Source of the DNA: Neolewinella maritima
GTDB taxonomy: Bacteria > Bacteroidota > Bacteroidia > Chitinophagales > Saprospiraceae
DNA: 64,000 nt
Direction of reading: 5' to 3'
Assembly (NCBI RefSeq): GCF_923081025.1
Contig: NZ_CAKLPZ010000001.1
Location: 310,001-374,000, forward strand
Below, in pieces: positions 26,545 to 35,502 of this stretch (within the stretch, counting starts at the first letter, position 1; each line of letters opens with the position of its first letter). Position numbers and translations under genes: made by a program. The notes under the pieces are model-generated. The model was not told the DNA's origin. It saw only the letters and a list, made by a program, of their open reading frames with translations, and did not search any database.

Positions 26545-27465
26545 CTAAGCTCGAATGAGCCAGCAGCGGTGCAAATTCTTGCGGCGAAAGTCCGGTGAGA
26601 GTGTCTGCTGCGTGATCTCCTTCGCCTCCCCCTCCAGGCCCCCTTCGTCCAGTTTGAACTTGCGGTAGTTCGTGCTGAAGTAGAGCGTACCCCCCGGTGC
26701 GAGCCGGCGCATACAACTGTTGATCAGCTGGACGTGATCCCGCTGCGTATCCAGTACGTCGGTCATCATCTTCGAGTTGGAAAAGGTCGGCGGGTCGAGC
26801 ACGATCAGGTCGTAGGTGTCCCGAGCCGGACCGGCCAGCCACTGCAGCGCATCGGCCTTGATGAAGCCGTGCTGCTTGGGGTTCAAGCCGTTCAGGCGGA
26901 AGTTGCGCTGCCCCCAGTCGAGGTAGGTATTGCTCAGGTCGAGGTTGTCCACACGGGTAGCGCCGGCCGTAGCTGCATACACGCCGAAGGAGCAGGTGTA
27001 GGCAAACAGGTTGAGCACGAGCTTACCGGCAGCCTGCGCTCCAATTGTCTTACGAAGTAGCCGGTGATCGAGGAACAGTCCGGTATCGAGGTAGTCCGTC
27101 AGATTGACCAAGAACTGCCGGTCGTACTCCCGTACCGAAAACTCCTCCTGTGCGGCCGCCAGCTTTTCGTACTGCTGACTGCCCGACTGTCGCTGCCGCA
27201 ACTTAAAGAAAATGCGCTCCGCAGCCACGTCCAGCGTATCGGCTAGCAGTTGGCGGTAGGTAGTTTCTTCCCCCCCTGCCGTCTCCCCCTTGGTATATAT
27301 AGCCACGTAAAGATTGTCGCCGTAGCGATCTACCGTTAGCGGGAACTCATCCAGGTCCGCATCGTAGATCCGGTATGCCTGCAGGCCTTGCCGCCGTGCC
27401 CACTTCCCGTGGTGGCGCGCCATTTTGCGCAGGCGATTCTGAAACGGGGTGGGGTCTAGGTCCAA
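26545..27465 (-). CDS. RlmK-like class I SAM rRNA methyltransferase
   Basis: A 306-residue protein resembling the C-terminal half of E. coli RlmL (the RlmK domain, which methylates N7 of G2069 in 23S rRNA). NRLRKMARHHGKWARRQ and YRIYDADLDEFPLTVDRYG match that family's opening, LNLFAYTCSFGVYAA is the SAM loop, and LDPPTFSNSKMM is the catalytic DPPTFSNSK motif. The RlmL half (THUMP) is absent. The NRLRK block favours the TTG at 27465, which overlaps the TetR gene's end by 10 bases; ATG 27423 would cut into it. It ends four bases from the convergent SprE-like gene. Confidence 0.85.
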   Translation of the reverse strand: MDLDPTPFQNRLRKMARHHGKWARRQGLQAYRIYDADLDEFPLTVDRYGDNLYVAIYTKGETAGGEETTYRQLLADTLDVAAERIFFKLRQRQSGSQQYEKLAAAQEEFSVREYDRQFLVNLTDYLDTGLFLDHRLLRKTIGAQAAGKLVLNLFAYTCSFGVYAATAGATRVDNLDLSNTYLDWGQRNFRLNGLNPKQHGFIKADALQWLAGPARDTYDLIVLDPPTFSNSKMMTDVLDTQRDHVQLINSCMRRLAPGGTLYFSTNYRKFKLDEGGLEGEAKEITQQTLSPDFRRKNLHRCWLIRA

Positions 27466-28049
27466 GGTAGGCTGTTAATGCAGCGGGTTACGGAGCGCAG
27501 GAGGGCGGGCCGCTCGATGCGGGTCTGCACTACGACCTGCAGGCCGTTGTAGCACAGAAAGAGGAAGTCAGCCAGCTCCATTGGGTCTGCGTCCTTATCC
27601 AGTTGGCCGCGCACCTGCGACCCCGCCAGGGCCTCATGGAGGATAGTGGTGAACTGCTCGCGGTTGTCACTCACGAAGGTCAGGGCGTCGGCGCAAGAGT
27701 TGGCCATCTCCGTGGTGGCGTTGACGATGTAGCAGCCGCGGGAGGAGGTCAGGCACTCGGGGTGTAACTGAGAGGCGGCCTGGGTGAATAGCGTGATCAG
27801 CGCGGCCCGTAGGTCCGGCGTATTAAGTAGTGCAGTGCGTAGCCGGCTTAGGTTTTCTTCCTGGTACTGCGCCAGCGTGCGGTCGTAGAGCTGCCGCTTG
27901 CCGCCGAAGGTGTTGTAGATGCTGCTGCGCCGGATCCCGAGGGCGGCCTCCAGATCCTGGATGGACGTAGCGGTGTAGCCCTTCTCCCAGAACAGGTTGC
28001 GGGCCCGTTCCAGAATAGCGGTCTCATCAAAGGCGGTTTCGCGTGGCAT
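27456..28049 (-). CDS. TetR/AcrR-family transcriptional regulator
   Basis: A 197-residue repressor-type protein. The N-terminal helix-turn-helix is clear (ILERARNLFWEKGYTATSIQ, then LGIRRSSIYNTFGGKRQLYD). The ligand domain carries SSRGCYIVNATTEMA, typical of the subgroup with GCxxxN in the C-terminal domain (YcdC/NemR-like). The ligand is unknown. It lies 33 bases downstream of hemF on the same strand, at the end of the phytochrome/heme run, so it may control it or only the adjacent rRNA methyltransferase. Confidence 0.9.
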   Translation of the reverse strand: MPRETAFDETAILERARNLFWEKGYTATSIQDLEAALGIRRSSIYNTFGGKRQLYDRTLAQYQEENLSRLRTALLNTPDLRAALITLFTQAASQLHPECLTSSRGCYIVNATTEMANSCADALTFVSDNREQFTTILHEALAGSQVRGQLDKDADPMELADFLFLCYNGLQVVVQTRIERPALLRSVTRCINSLPWT

Positions 28050-28082
28050 ACGCAGACTGAACGCGGTAGTGCACCGATTGGC

Positions 28083-28988
28083 TCACCAGTCGATGCCCTT
28101 CTTTAGCAGGGCGAGGGTATCGGCCTCCGGGCTACCGGTTTCGGCCTGGTAGTCGTAGGTCCAGCCCGCCAGCGGCGGCAGGCTCATCAGGATGCTTTCG
28201 GTACGTCCGTTGGTAGTAAGTCCGAACTTCGTGCCACGGTCCCAGACCAGGTTAAACTCCACGTAGCGACCCCGGCGCAACTCCTGCCAGCGCCGCTGTT
28301 CGGGCGTAACGGGGGTATGGCGCGAACGCAGGAGCAGGGGCAGGTACGTAGGCGCGAAGGTTTCTCCCACCGCGGCCGTAAAGTCGAACAGCTCTCGCTT
28401 GGATTTCCGCTCGGCGATGGGCTGCAGGCGGTCGAAAAAGATGCCGCCGACGCCACGGGTCTCGTCGCGGTGAGGGATAAAGAAGTACTCGTCGGCCCAC
28501 TTCTTGAAGCGGGGGTAGTAGCTGTCGTCGAAGCGGTCGCAGGTAGCTTGTAGTTGCCGGTGGAAGTAGCTGGCCTGCTCGGGCACGATGTAGTGGGGCG
28601 TCAGGTCGATGCCCCCACCAAACCAGTAGCGGCCCCCGTCGAGCTCGAAGTAGCGCACGTTCATGTGGATGATGGGCACGTGCACGTTGCGGGGATGCAG
28701 AACGATGCTTACCCCCGTAGCGTAGAAGCTCGTCTCCCCCGTCTCGGTATGCAGGCTCGCCGCTGCGGCGGCGGAAAGCTCGCCGTGTACGCTACTGAAG
28801 TTGACGCCCCCCTTTTCGATGTCGGTGCCGAGCAGCACGCGTGCCCGGCCGCCGCCACCGCCGGGGCGTTCCCACTCGTCTTCGGTAAAGGGGGTGCCGC
28901 CGTCCGCCGCGGAGAGTTGGCTGCAGATACTGTCCTGCAGACTCCGGAAGTAGGCGGTGATCTCGTCGCGGGTAGGTTCAGCGGGCAT
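28083..28988 (-). CDS. hemF: Oxygen-dependent coproporphyrinogen III oxidase
   Basis: A 301-residue HemF, normal length. It converts coproporphyrinogen III to protoporphyrinogen IX with O2 in the cytoplasm. Seen: GGGGRARVL, GVNFSSVHG, HPRNVHVPIIHMNVRYFE, WFGGGIDLTPHY, FFDRLQP and the C-terminal RYVEFNLVWDRGTKFGL with SILMSLPP. All the conserved blocks of the family are present. Its start overlaps the end of the ArsC-like gene by 11 bases, which ties it to the upstream heme oxygenase and phytochrome genes. Heme made here feeds biliverdin synthesis, a plausible reason for the linkage. Confidence 0.95.
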   Translation of the reverse strand: MPAEPTRDEITAYFRSLQDSICSQLSAADGGTPFTEDEWERPGGGGGRARVLLGTDIEKGGVNFSSVHGELSAAAAASLHTETGETSFYATGVSIVLHPRNVHVPIIHMNVRYFELDGGRYWFGGGIDLTPHYIVPEQASYFHRQLQATCDRFDDSYYPRFKKWADEYFFIPHRDETRGVGGIFFDRLQPIAERKSKRELFDFTAAVGETFAPTYLPLLLRSRHTPVTPEQRRWQELRRGRYVEFNLVWDRGTKFGLTTNGRTESILMSLPPLAGWTYDYQAETGSPEADTLALLKKGIDW

Positions 28989-29343
28989 CCAGGGCGGCTT
29001 TTGCGGCGGCTATGGTAGCCTTAGCGCTTCCGGCGAAGACCTGATCCCGGGTGAGGAGGACGGGCCGCTTGAGGAAGGTATACTCCTCCAGGATCAGGCG
29101 GCGGTAATCGGCTTCGGTGAGCGATTGATCGGCCAGCCCCATGCTGCGGTACTTCATGGCCCGCCGGCTAAACAGGGCGGCGTAGCTGCCGGCAAGCTCG
29201 GCCATCCGGTCGAGTGCGGGAGCCGTGAGTGGCGTGGTCTTGATATCGACCACGGTCAGATCCGGCTGGTCACCGAGGGTGCGGCGGATCCGCTGGCAGG
29301 TAGAGCAGGTGTCGAGTTGGTACAGTACGGGTACGGGGGGCAT
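28978..29343 (-). CDS. ArsC/Spx-family thioredoxin-fold protein
   Basis: A 121-residue small protein of the ArsC/Spx/YffB family. VLYQLDTCSTCQRIRRTL supplies the first strand and a Cys-x-x-Cys; FLKRPVLLTRDQVFAG near the C-terminus is the conserved KRPxL motif of the family. True arsenate reductase activity is not proven by these motifs. The ATG at 29343 fits the family start; the longer reading frame would run into the heme oxygenase gene. It sits between heme oxygenase and hemF and overlaps the latter. Confidence 0.82.
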   Translation of the reverse strand: MPPVPVLYQLDTCSTCQRIRRTLGDQPDLTVVDIKTTPLTAPALDRMAELAGSYAALFSRRAMKYRSMGLADQSLTEADYRRLILEEYTFLKRPVLLTRDQVFAGSAKATIAAAKAALDAR

Positions 29344-29356
29344 GGGGCGAAGGTAA

Positions 29357-29875
29357 CTAGGCTTCCGTGGCCTTCCACGTGCGGGCGAATACCGCAAAGG
29401 TTTCCTGGGCGCTTTTTACGCTGGTCTGTATCTCCTCTTCGGTAAAGCTGCGTTCGCTGAGCATACCGACGTAGGCCCGCCACTGCTGTAGGCCCCACGC
29501 GGCCTGATCGCGGTAAAAGGCGAAGGGGGCGGCGGCACTAAGCCGCGGGTTAGTCCGTAGCTTACGGTAGATCAGGCTACCTCCCAGGCTGGCTCCCTCG
29601 ACGACGTAGAGTACACCGAGAATTCCGCTGGGGTGGGGGGTAGGATGTTCGGTCGGGGAGACGAAGCGCGGCCGGTACCGGTACATGCCAGATTCAAAAC
29701 CGACCAGGCCGGGTTCCAATATCTCATGGACGCTGCGCTGCCACGACAGGATCCGTTCGTATTCTGCCAGACTGAGGGTCGCATCCATAATGCTGGCCCC
29801 CAAGGTCATTTCCTCCAGGGTTCGGTGGGCTTGCTGAGTGCCCGCCCGCAGGGCGGCGAGTAGGGGACTACTCAT
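29357..29875 (-). CDS. Biliverdin-producing heme oxygenase (BphO-type)
   Basis: A 172-residue heme oxygenase. The proximal heme ligand is His17 in QQAHRTLEE; the distal helix is VLYVVEGASLGGSLIYRKL with the Gly-rich kink; the fold opens with LLAALRAGTQQAH. It splits heme to biliverdin, CO and iron. Biliverdin is the pigment of bacteriophytochromes, and the gene follows the phytochrome and response-regulator genes with an ATGA overlap, the common bphO context. Confidence 0.92.
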   Translation of the reverse strand: MSSPLLAALRAGTQQAHRTLEEMTLGASIMDATLSLAEYERILSWQRSVHEILEPGLVGFESGMYRYRPRFVSPTEHPTPHPSGILGVLYVVEGASLGGSLIYRKLRTNPRLSAAAPFAFYRDQAAWGLQQWRAYVGMLSERSFTEEEIQTSVKSAQETFAVFARTWKATEA

Positions 29876-30318
29876 ACAACGATACGGTTATGCTGTGACC
29901 AAAAGCTGTAGATGGATAGGACTACATGTTTAAGTCCCCGATAGCCTTCGGGCTTGATCAAGTACGCGTTCGTTCGGGAGTGGTAGGCTCGCGTCAGATC
30001 CCGCTGCTCTCCGGATGCACTCAGTATCACCACGGGAATTTTACGGAGCAGCCGTTCGGAGCGAATAAACTCAAGTACGTCCAGCCCGCTGAGTCCCGGC
30101 ATCTTGATATCCAATAGAACCAGGTGGGGAAGGGGCGTGCCCTCCTCTAGCGCCCTAAGTAAAAAATCCTTGACGAGTTGACCGTTTTCCAGGTGAACGA
30201 TGTGCTGCTCCGGATACTGCTTATAAAAGATACGGAGTAAAAAGCGCGCATCGATGTAGTTATCCTCGGCATAGAGGATGTAGGATTCCTGGGGCGGATA
30301 ACTGCTGGGCTCAGCCAT
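29872..30318 (-). CDS. Rcp1-like single-domain response regulator
   Basis: A 148-residue receiver domain with no output domain. YAEDNYIDARFL holds the acidic pair, LLDIKMPGLSG the phospho-acceptor Asp, VILSASGE the Thr/Ser switch and IKPEGY the conserved Lys. Length, the extra loop ahead of the acceptor Asp and the ending YSFWSQHN are like Rcp1, the partner of cyanobacterial and bacterial phytochromes. Its ATG overlaps the stop of the bacteriophytochrome kinase (TAATG), so this is the likely phosphoryl acceptor of that kinase. Confidence 0.92.
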   Translation of the reverse strand: MAEPSSYPPQESYILYAEDNYIDARFLLRIFYKQYPEQHIVHLENGQLVKDFLLRALEEGTPLPHLVLLDIKMPGLSGLDVLEFIRSERLLRKIPVVILSASGEQRDLTRAYHSRTNAYLIKPEGYRGLKHVVLSIYSFWSQHNRIVV

Positions 30319-32621
30319 TACTGCGTAATGTGCTCCGACTTGAGGTAGAAGTGAAAGGTGACACCCAGTCCGGTATCATCCACCCACACCTTACCCATAT
30401 GGCGTTCGACGATACGTTCTACGATTGCCAGGCCTACTCCAGTGCCTTCGGACTCATGATTGGAGGACATACGGGAGAACATCTGGAATATCGAGCGCCG
30501 GTACTCCACCGGTATTTCCGGTCCGGTATTACTGACGGTATACACGGTACACTGAAGCTCTTCGTCAAAATAGGCTCCCGCCCGGATGGCAAGTTCACCC
30601 TGCGCGTCAGGCAATACGTACTTTAAGCTATTCGAGAGCAGGTTGGTATAGAGCTGCCGTAGCAAGCGCGGATCGGCGACTACGGGAGGTATCTGTTCGT
30701 CAACATGAATTGCGATCTTCCGGGAGCGGAGGTAAACCAGATTTAGTTCCAGCAGAACATCCTGGATCAACGGAATCACGGCGGTAGTCTTCAGTTGAAG
30801 TCCACCACTACCCACCCGGCTCAGTTCCAGAATATCGGTGATAAAGCTGTTCATCTGCTCGACGCCCCGCTGGATGCCGCCGAGTAGGGTCTTCGCGTCA
30901 TCGTTAAGCTCTTCCCCGTACTCTTCTTCCAGTATTTCGGCGTAACCGTTGATCGCCCGCAGTGGAGCCCGCAGGTCGTGCGATACGGTGTAGCTGAATG
31001 ACTCCAGGTCTTCATACGCCTTCTGTAGGCGTTCATTGATTTCTTTGACCTCCGTATACCGCTGCATCAGGCTGTTGATGACGGTAATGCGCAGGGCCAG
31101 GGCGGTGTCTATTTCCCCGTCCGTCCAGGGGGCGGAGCAGCCTTCTACCGTCTGCACGTAGCGGGCAAAGCTCTGCCGCGGACCCAGCCGCCGGCTGGTA
31201 TCGGTCACTACAAGTTGCTTATTGGGTTTGCCGCCCCAGCTGATCTGCTGCACCATCCCGGGTCGGAACCAGCAGATCCAATCATTGTGGGTAGCGTCCA
31301 GGAAGATCATCATCACACCGGCCGCCGAATCACAGTAGGCCGCAAAGGGAGGAAAAACCTTACTGACCGAGTCGGACTCGTAGTATAGATCTTGAAAAGC
31401 GGCATGTTCGCGTATCCACCCGGCAAGTGCCAGTATATCCGCTTCATCGGGAGCATCGCCCTGTCGCTCCATGCGCCCTTCGAAGTACACCGCGGTCCCG
31501 GAAGTACCCGGGAACATATTGAGCAAGGAGTAATTGCCGGTGGTAAGGCCCGCAAATATGTCCCTGGTCTTGGTGATCTGCTCACCGATCGCTAGTCGGG
31601 CTAGTTTACGGGTAAGGGTCTGCTCCCGGTAGCGATTGGCTGCCTGAAGGGAGAGGTGACCGCTGAAGATCTCACCGATAAACATGAGTACGTTGCGCAC
31701 CTCGTAATCGATGTGGCGCGGGGAGTAATGGTGTAGCGCAAAGAGGCCCCACAGCTTGCCCCGTAGCACGATGGCTACACTGAGCGAATTATTCACGCCC
31801 ATGTATCCTAGGTACTCCAGGTGGACCGGGGAAACCCCCCGGCTGCCTGCAAGGGTAAGATCGAGGGGGGCAGCCTGTGGTAGTTGAGTACTCTGCTGAA
31901 TACGTGCGGGTACTTCGCCTGCACTGCTGATGAGGCGTATTCGATTGGTGAGGTACAGCTCCCGCGCCTGCTTGGGTATGTCGGTATGGGGGTACCGCAG
32001 CCCCTCAAACGATTCCAGCGTTTCGTTGCGGGCTTCGGCGATCACCTCCCCGTTGTAATCCTTGTCAAACTGATAGACCATCACGCGGTCGTAGCCCGAT
32101 ATCTGCTTGATGATCAGGGCGGTATCGGGGAATAGAATGTTGGGGTCGGTGATGTTCTGTATGCGACTGATGGAACGCGCCAGGAGCTGTTGATACTGCG
32201 CGGTCTGTAAGTTTGAATCGCGGGCTTCCACTTCGATGAGCAGGAGATCATCCGTACGGTGGATGATGACATTGCGCATGAGCTGCTTGCCGGAGATCTT
32301 CACCATGGACAGGATCGGGTTGATCGTGTCGAATCCGCCGGTCCGTCCCAGACCTAACGGGATCTGTCCGATGACCTCTGCACTGAGCACCGTATCTACG
32401 TGCGCATCGATGATCTCTTCCCAGGGCTTACCCAAAAAGGACAGGGTATTCTCACTTACGTAGCGTACAATCAGCGAATCGATCTCTACCGCCAGCAGGC
32501 AGGCATGGGCCTGTACGACCTGAATGTGGCGCAAGGGCTCTACATCACAATTTTCGAGATCGACCGGATAGGGATATACTTCGCGAATAGATTGCGCTAC
32601 CGGATCGGAGGATAGGGACAT
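30318..32621 (-). CDS. Bacteriophytochrome histidine kinase
   Basis: A 767-residue red/far-red photoreceptor kinase with all expected parts: PAS (~15-125), GAF (~140-320), PHY (~325-515), HisKA (~535-605) and HATPase (~650-765). Biliverdin would attach at Cys25 (ENCDVEPL). Chromophore-pocket residues are present: Asp214 in YPHTDIP, His267 in SPVHLEYL, His297/298 in ALHHYSP, and the PRQSF tongue at 481-485. The kinase H-box is SYTVSHDLRAPLR with His548; the G box is GTGVGLAIV. Heme oxygenase in the same run can supply pigment. Confidence 0.95.
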   Translation of the reverse strand: MSLSSDPVAQSIREVYPYPVDLENCDVEPLRHIQVVQAHACLLAVEIDSLIVRYVSENTLSFLGKPWEEIIDAHVDTVLSAEVIGQIPLGLGRTGGFDTINPILSMVKISGKQLMRNVIIHRTDDLLLIEVEARDSNLQTAQYQQLLARSISRIQNITDPNILFPDTALIIKQISGYDRVMVYQFDKDYNGEVIAEARNETLESFEGLRYPHTDIPKQARELYLTNRIRLISSAGEVPARIQQSTQLPQAAPLDLTLAGSRGVSPVHLEYLGYMGVNNSLSVAIVLRGKLWGLFALHHYSPRHIDYEVRNVLMFIGEIFSGHLSLQAANRYREQTLTRKLARLAIGEQITKTRDIFAGLTTGNYSLLNMFPGTSGTAVYFEGRMERQGDAPDEADILALAGWIREHAAFQDLYYESDSVSKVFPPFAAYCDSAAGVMMIFLDATHNDWICWFRPGMVQQISWGGKPNKQLVVTDTSRRLGPRQSFARYVQTVEGCSAPWTDGEIDTALALRITVINSLMQRYTEVKEINERLQKAYEDLESFSYTVSHDLRAPLRAINGYAEILEEEYGEELNDDAKTLLGGIQRGVEQMNSFITDILELSRVGSGGLQLKTTAVIPLIQDVLLELNLVYLRSRKIAIHVDEQIPPVVADPRLLRQLYTNLLSNSLKYVLPDAQGELAIRAGAYFDEELQCTVYTVSNTGPEIPVEYRRSIFQMFSRMSSNHESEGTGVGLAIVERIVERHMGKVWVDDTGLGVTFHFYLKSEHITQ

Positions 32622-32727
32622 GGGCTAAATTGTGCTGCGCTAGACAGGTTGAGGCAGAACCACATATGTAATTACGTACGCAAAATAAGACGCGCAGCCT
32701 CCGCTTCGGTAGAATAATCACACCACG

Positions 32728-33162
32728 CTATACGGTGATCGGGCGAAGTCGGTTGGTTTTTATCCAGAAAGAATTGATGCAGCTCACCAGTTCACGCAAC
32801 TCCTGAAAGCGGCTGGGCTTGACCAGGTAGCCATTGGCACCGTGATCGTAGGCCCGCGCAATGTCCTGCGGCTCGTCGCTGCTGGACATGATAATGACCG
32901 GTAGGCTCCTGAATCTATCGTCGGTCTTAAGCTTCTGAAGTAATTCCAAACCAGTCATACCGGGCATCTTAATGTCCAGAACGGCCAGCCGGGGTAGCGA
33001 CATATTTTCGGGCCGGCTGCTGCGGCAGAGCCCCTCATACGCCTCGGTACCACTTCGACACCAGAGAAGTTCCGGGGGAGCGTCAAGGCGGTTGAGGGCG
33101 CGCTGGAAGAACGTAGCGTCGGTGGTATCGTCTTCAGCGAGGAGTATTTGGTTGCTGTACAT
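32728..33162 (-). CDS. Rcp1-like single-domain response regulator
   Basis: A 144-residue stand-alone receiver: LLAEDDTTDATFF with the acidic pair, VLDIKMPGMTGLELL with the acceptor Asp, IIMSSSDEP with the switch residue and YLVKPSRF with the Lys. The ending NSFWIKTNRL again resembles Rcp1-type regulators. It lies 60 bases after the degenerate phytochrome kinase and 106 bases before the canonical one, so its cognate kinase is probably the upstream gene, though crosstalk is possible. Confidence 0.92.
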   Translation of the reverse strand: MYSNQILLAEDDTTDATFFQRALNRLDAPPELLWCRSGTEAYEGLCRSSRPENMSLPRLAVLDIKMPGMTGLELLQKLKTDDRFRSLPVIIMSSSDEPQDIARAYDHGANGYLVKPSRFQELRELVSCINSFWIKTNRLRPITV

Positions 33163-33222
33163 GGGATTTCGTGCGAAAAAACGTGGGGGTGTTGCGGGAC
33201 ATCTACACTAACCGATCGTATC

Positions 33223-35451
33223 CTAACTTGTTTTCTCAAAAATTGGGGCGGGTAGGTCGGTGTGAAAAAGAAACGTGACCCCCTGGTCCGGATTACTCTC
33301 GATGCGTATGTCTCCGTGGTGCCGCTTGATGATGCGACGCACGATGGCCAGCCCGACTCCATTACCGGCGTAGTCTTCCTGGGTGACCAGACGGTTGAAC
33401 ATGCCGAATACCCGCTGTTGGTGCTGCGTCTCGATACCGATACCGTTGTCACAGATGAAGAACTCGCCGAAGCGCGCGCCAGCGGCGGCGGGGCGGAAGC
33501 CAATGACGATCTCGGCTTTTTTGCGTGTTCCGCTATACTTGATCGCATTGGAGATAAGCTGCCGAAAGACTACGGCCAGCTGGTCGCGGTCTCCGCGAAT
33601 GGGAGGCATAGGCTGCTGCACGGTCAACTCAGCGGCGAGGCCCATCTGCTGATTGACATCGCGGAGGGTGTCAGCCACTAAGTCCGCCACGCTAATGTCG
33701 TTGATGATCAACTTGGCCCGGCCCACCCGGCTCAACTCCAGAATATCGGCGATGAACTGGTTCATCCGGGCGGCATTGTACTGGATCGTCTGGATGATCT
33801 CCTTTCCCCCCTCCCCGATACCGGTGCCGTAATCCTCCAGTAAGATTTCCGCAAAACCATCGATGCCCCGCAGCGGCGCGCGTAAGTCGTGACTGACCAT
33901 GTAGCTGAAGTCCTCCATCTCGGCGTAGGCCGTTTTGAGCTGCTGATTGACGCGGCGTAGATGGGTATAACGCTCCATGACCACATCGCGGACAAAGGCC
34001 TGCAGATCACGGGCCGCCCGTATCTGCGCCATAGACCAGGCCAGCGCGTAGCCCCGGCGCGATTCCGTTACAGACACGTATCGCGCCTCCCCCGTTTCCT
34101 GCTGGTTGTTGTCCGAGCTTCCATATATGATCTCCTCCACCAATTCGGGACGGAACCAGATGATCCACTCCGACCTACTGGCATTAAGGGGAAGGAATAG
34201 TATCCCGGACGCCAGCTCACGCAAGTGCTCACTACCGTATTGCTTTTCCAGGCAGTTGGTCACGAACAGATCCTCCGTGCCAGAAGCTTGTCGACACCAG
34301 ACTGCGAGCTCGAGCACCTCGTGCTTCGGGGGAGTAATGCCAAGGACGGCAAACTTATCCTCTACCAATAGTGCTGCTCCGGAGCTGGGTGTTACGTATT
34401 CCAGCAGAGAGGGATCGGTGCCTAGCAATCCCTTACGCAGTGTAGAAGCGCCGGCGATACGCTCCCGCAGGGTCGAGCGCACTACATCGGAGGATAGCAG
34501 CCGCTGCCGCATCTCCTCCAGCAGACGGTACGTAATATTCTGGCCCGTAAGGGTACCGATCAGGTGGGCGAACGTGCGCAGTTGATAGTCGAGCCGGGTC
34601 TCCGGGATGGCGTGGCCGAAGAGCATTCCCCAGGGTTTACCATCTACTATGATGGCAATACTCAATAGGGTTTTGAAAGCAGACTCCACCATAAACTGCT
34701 CAAAAATGGGGTAGGGGGTCCGGCAACCTAAATAGTAATTGACACTGTGCGTTCCGGCACCGAGATCACCCTGTACCGTAGCGAAGGGTATGGAGGATAT
34801 TGCGAAGTTCAGTACCGTCTCCCGCTCGTGCAATTTGTAGCCTTCATCCGGGAAGTCGGAGGCGCGAAAGCGTAGGTTCAGCATGGCGGGCAAGCGACCA
34901 TCGTTATACTCGTTGCGTACCAATCCGGCGCCATTGTCTTCAAACTGGTAGGCGATCACGCGGTTGAACTTAAGGTATGCGGCCAGCTTTTGGCACACCA
35001 TATTGAGCAGTTCGTTGGAGTCGCTAGCCTCCAAGAGTCCTTTAGTGATGTCGTTGAGAGCTACCTCCCGATCCAGGCTGCCTAGTTGATTTTGCAGGTA
35101 AGGTTCGATCTCAAGGACGATGACGTCCTGGTCAAAAAAGGGGATGATCTGGCGGTGCCCCCAGTCTACCGGACCATCGCTGCCGATGCGCTGGGGCAGC
35201 GGGACGCGCCGATCCCGGTTAGCCGGCAGTCCGTCCAAAATATCCTGGGGGAACAAGTCCGTAGCTGCCCATCCGACCATGGCACCCGCGGCCGCGCCCG
35301 TGATGTCCTGCAGGTTGCTGCTCGCCGCGCGCACCGTATGGGTAGCAGCGTCTAGCACCACCACATGGGCGTAGGATTGAATTTTATTGTCAGCGGGCAT
35401 CTGTATAAGACTAAGCGTAGGGGAGCAACCGCTTGTTTGCGTAAGTGACAT
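33223..35451 (-). CDS. Phytochrome-like histidine kinase with altered chromophore site
   Basis: A 742-residue protein with the same PAS-GAF-PHY-HisKA-HATPase order as its neighbour. The kinase half is intact (His521 in SYMVSHDLRAPLR; DNGIGIE; GNGVGLAIV). The sensor half departs from the norm: a single candidate Cys9 lies five residues farther from the IQ motif than usual; DIP is DFP (Asp199); SPxH is TPYP, so the pocket His is Pro248; HH is GH (His280); PRxSF is SRRGY and the tongue is about ten residues shorter. It may bind pigment differently or not at all. The ATG at 35451 is chosen; a GTG at 35514 adds 21 residues without homology. Confidence 0.88.
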   Translation of the reverse strand: MSLTQTSGCSPTLSLIQMPADNKIQSYAHVVVLDAATHTVRAASSNLQDITGAAAGAMVGWAATDLFPQDILDGLPANRDRRVPLPQRIGSDGPVDWGHRQIIPFFDQDVIVLEIEPYLQNQLGSLDREVALNDITKGLLEASDSNELLNMVCQKLAAYLKFNRVIAYQFEDNGAGLVRNEYNDGRLPAMLNLRFRASDFPDEGYKLHERETVLNFAISSIPFATVQGDLGAGTHSVNYYLGCRTPYPIFEQFMVESAFKTLLSIAIIVDGKPWGMLFGHAIPETRLDYQLRTFAHLIGTLTGQNITYRLLEEMRQRLLSSDVVRSTLRERIAGASTLRKGLLGTDPSLLEYVTPSSGAALLVEDKFAVLGITPPKHEVLELAVWCRQASGTEDLFVTNCLEKQYGSEHLRELASGILFLPLNASRSEWIIWFRPELVEEIIYGSSDNNQQETGEARYVSVTESRRGYALAWSMAQIRAARDLQAFVRDVVMERYTHLRRVNQQLKTAYAEMEDFSYMVSHDLRAPLRGIDGFAEILLEDYGTGIGEGGKEIIQTIQYNAARMNQFIADILELSRVGRAKLIINDISVADLVADTLRDVNQQMGLAAELTVQQPMPPIRGDRDQLAVVFRQLISNAIKYSGTRKKAEIVIGFRPAAAGARFGEFFICDNGIGIETQHQQRVFGMFNRLVTQEDYAGNGVGLAIVRRIIKRHHGDIRIESNPDQGVTFLFHTDLPAPIFEKTS

Positions 35452-35502
35452 AAAAAGGGTGGGGAAAAATAAACCAGCCCTGGCCTGCAGACCTATATAC
35501 CT

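Noticed and set aside
28978-29343. Naming the ArsC-like protein an arsenate reductase of an ars operon
   Set aside because: No arsR, arsB or acr3 gene is near, and the Cys-x-x-Cys site is also found in Spx/YffB-type members.
33223-35451. Pseudogene call for the altered phytochrome
   Set aside because: The frame is complete, the kinase motifs are all intact and changes are confined to the sensor pocket, which points to divergence rather than decay.
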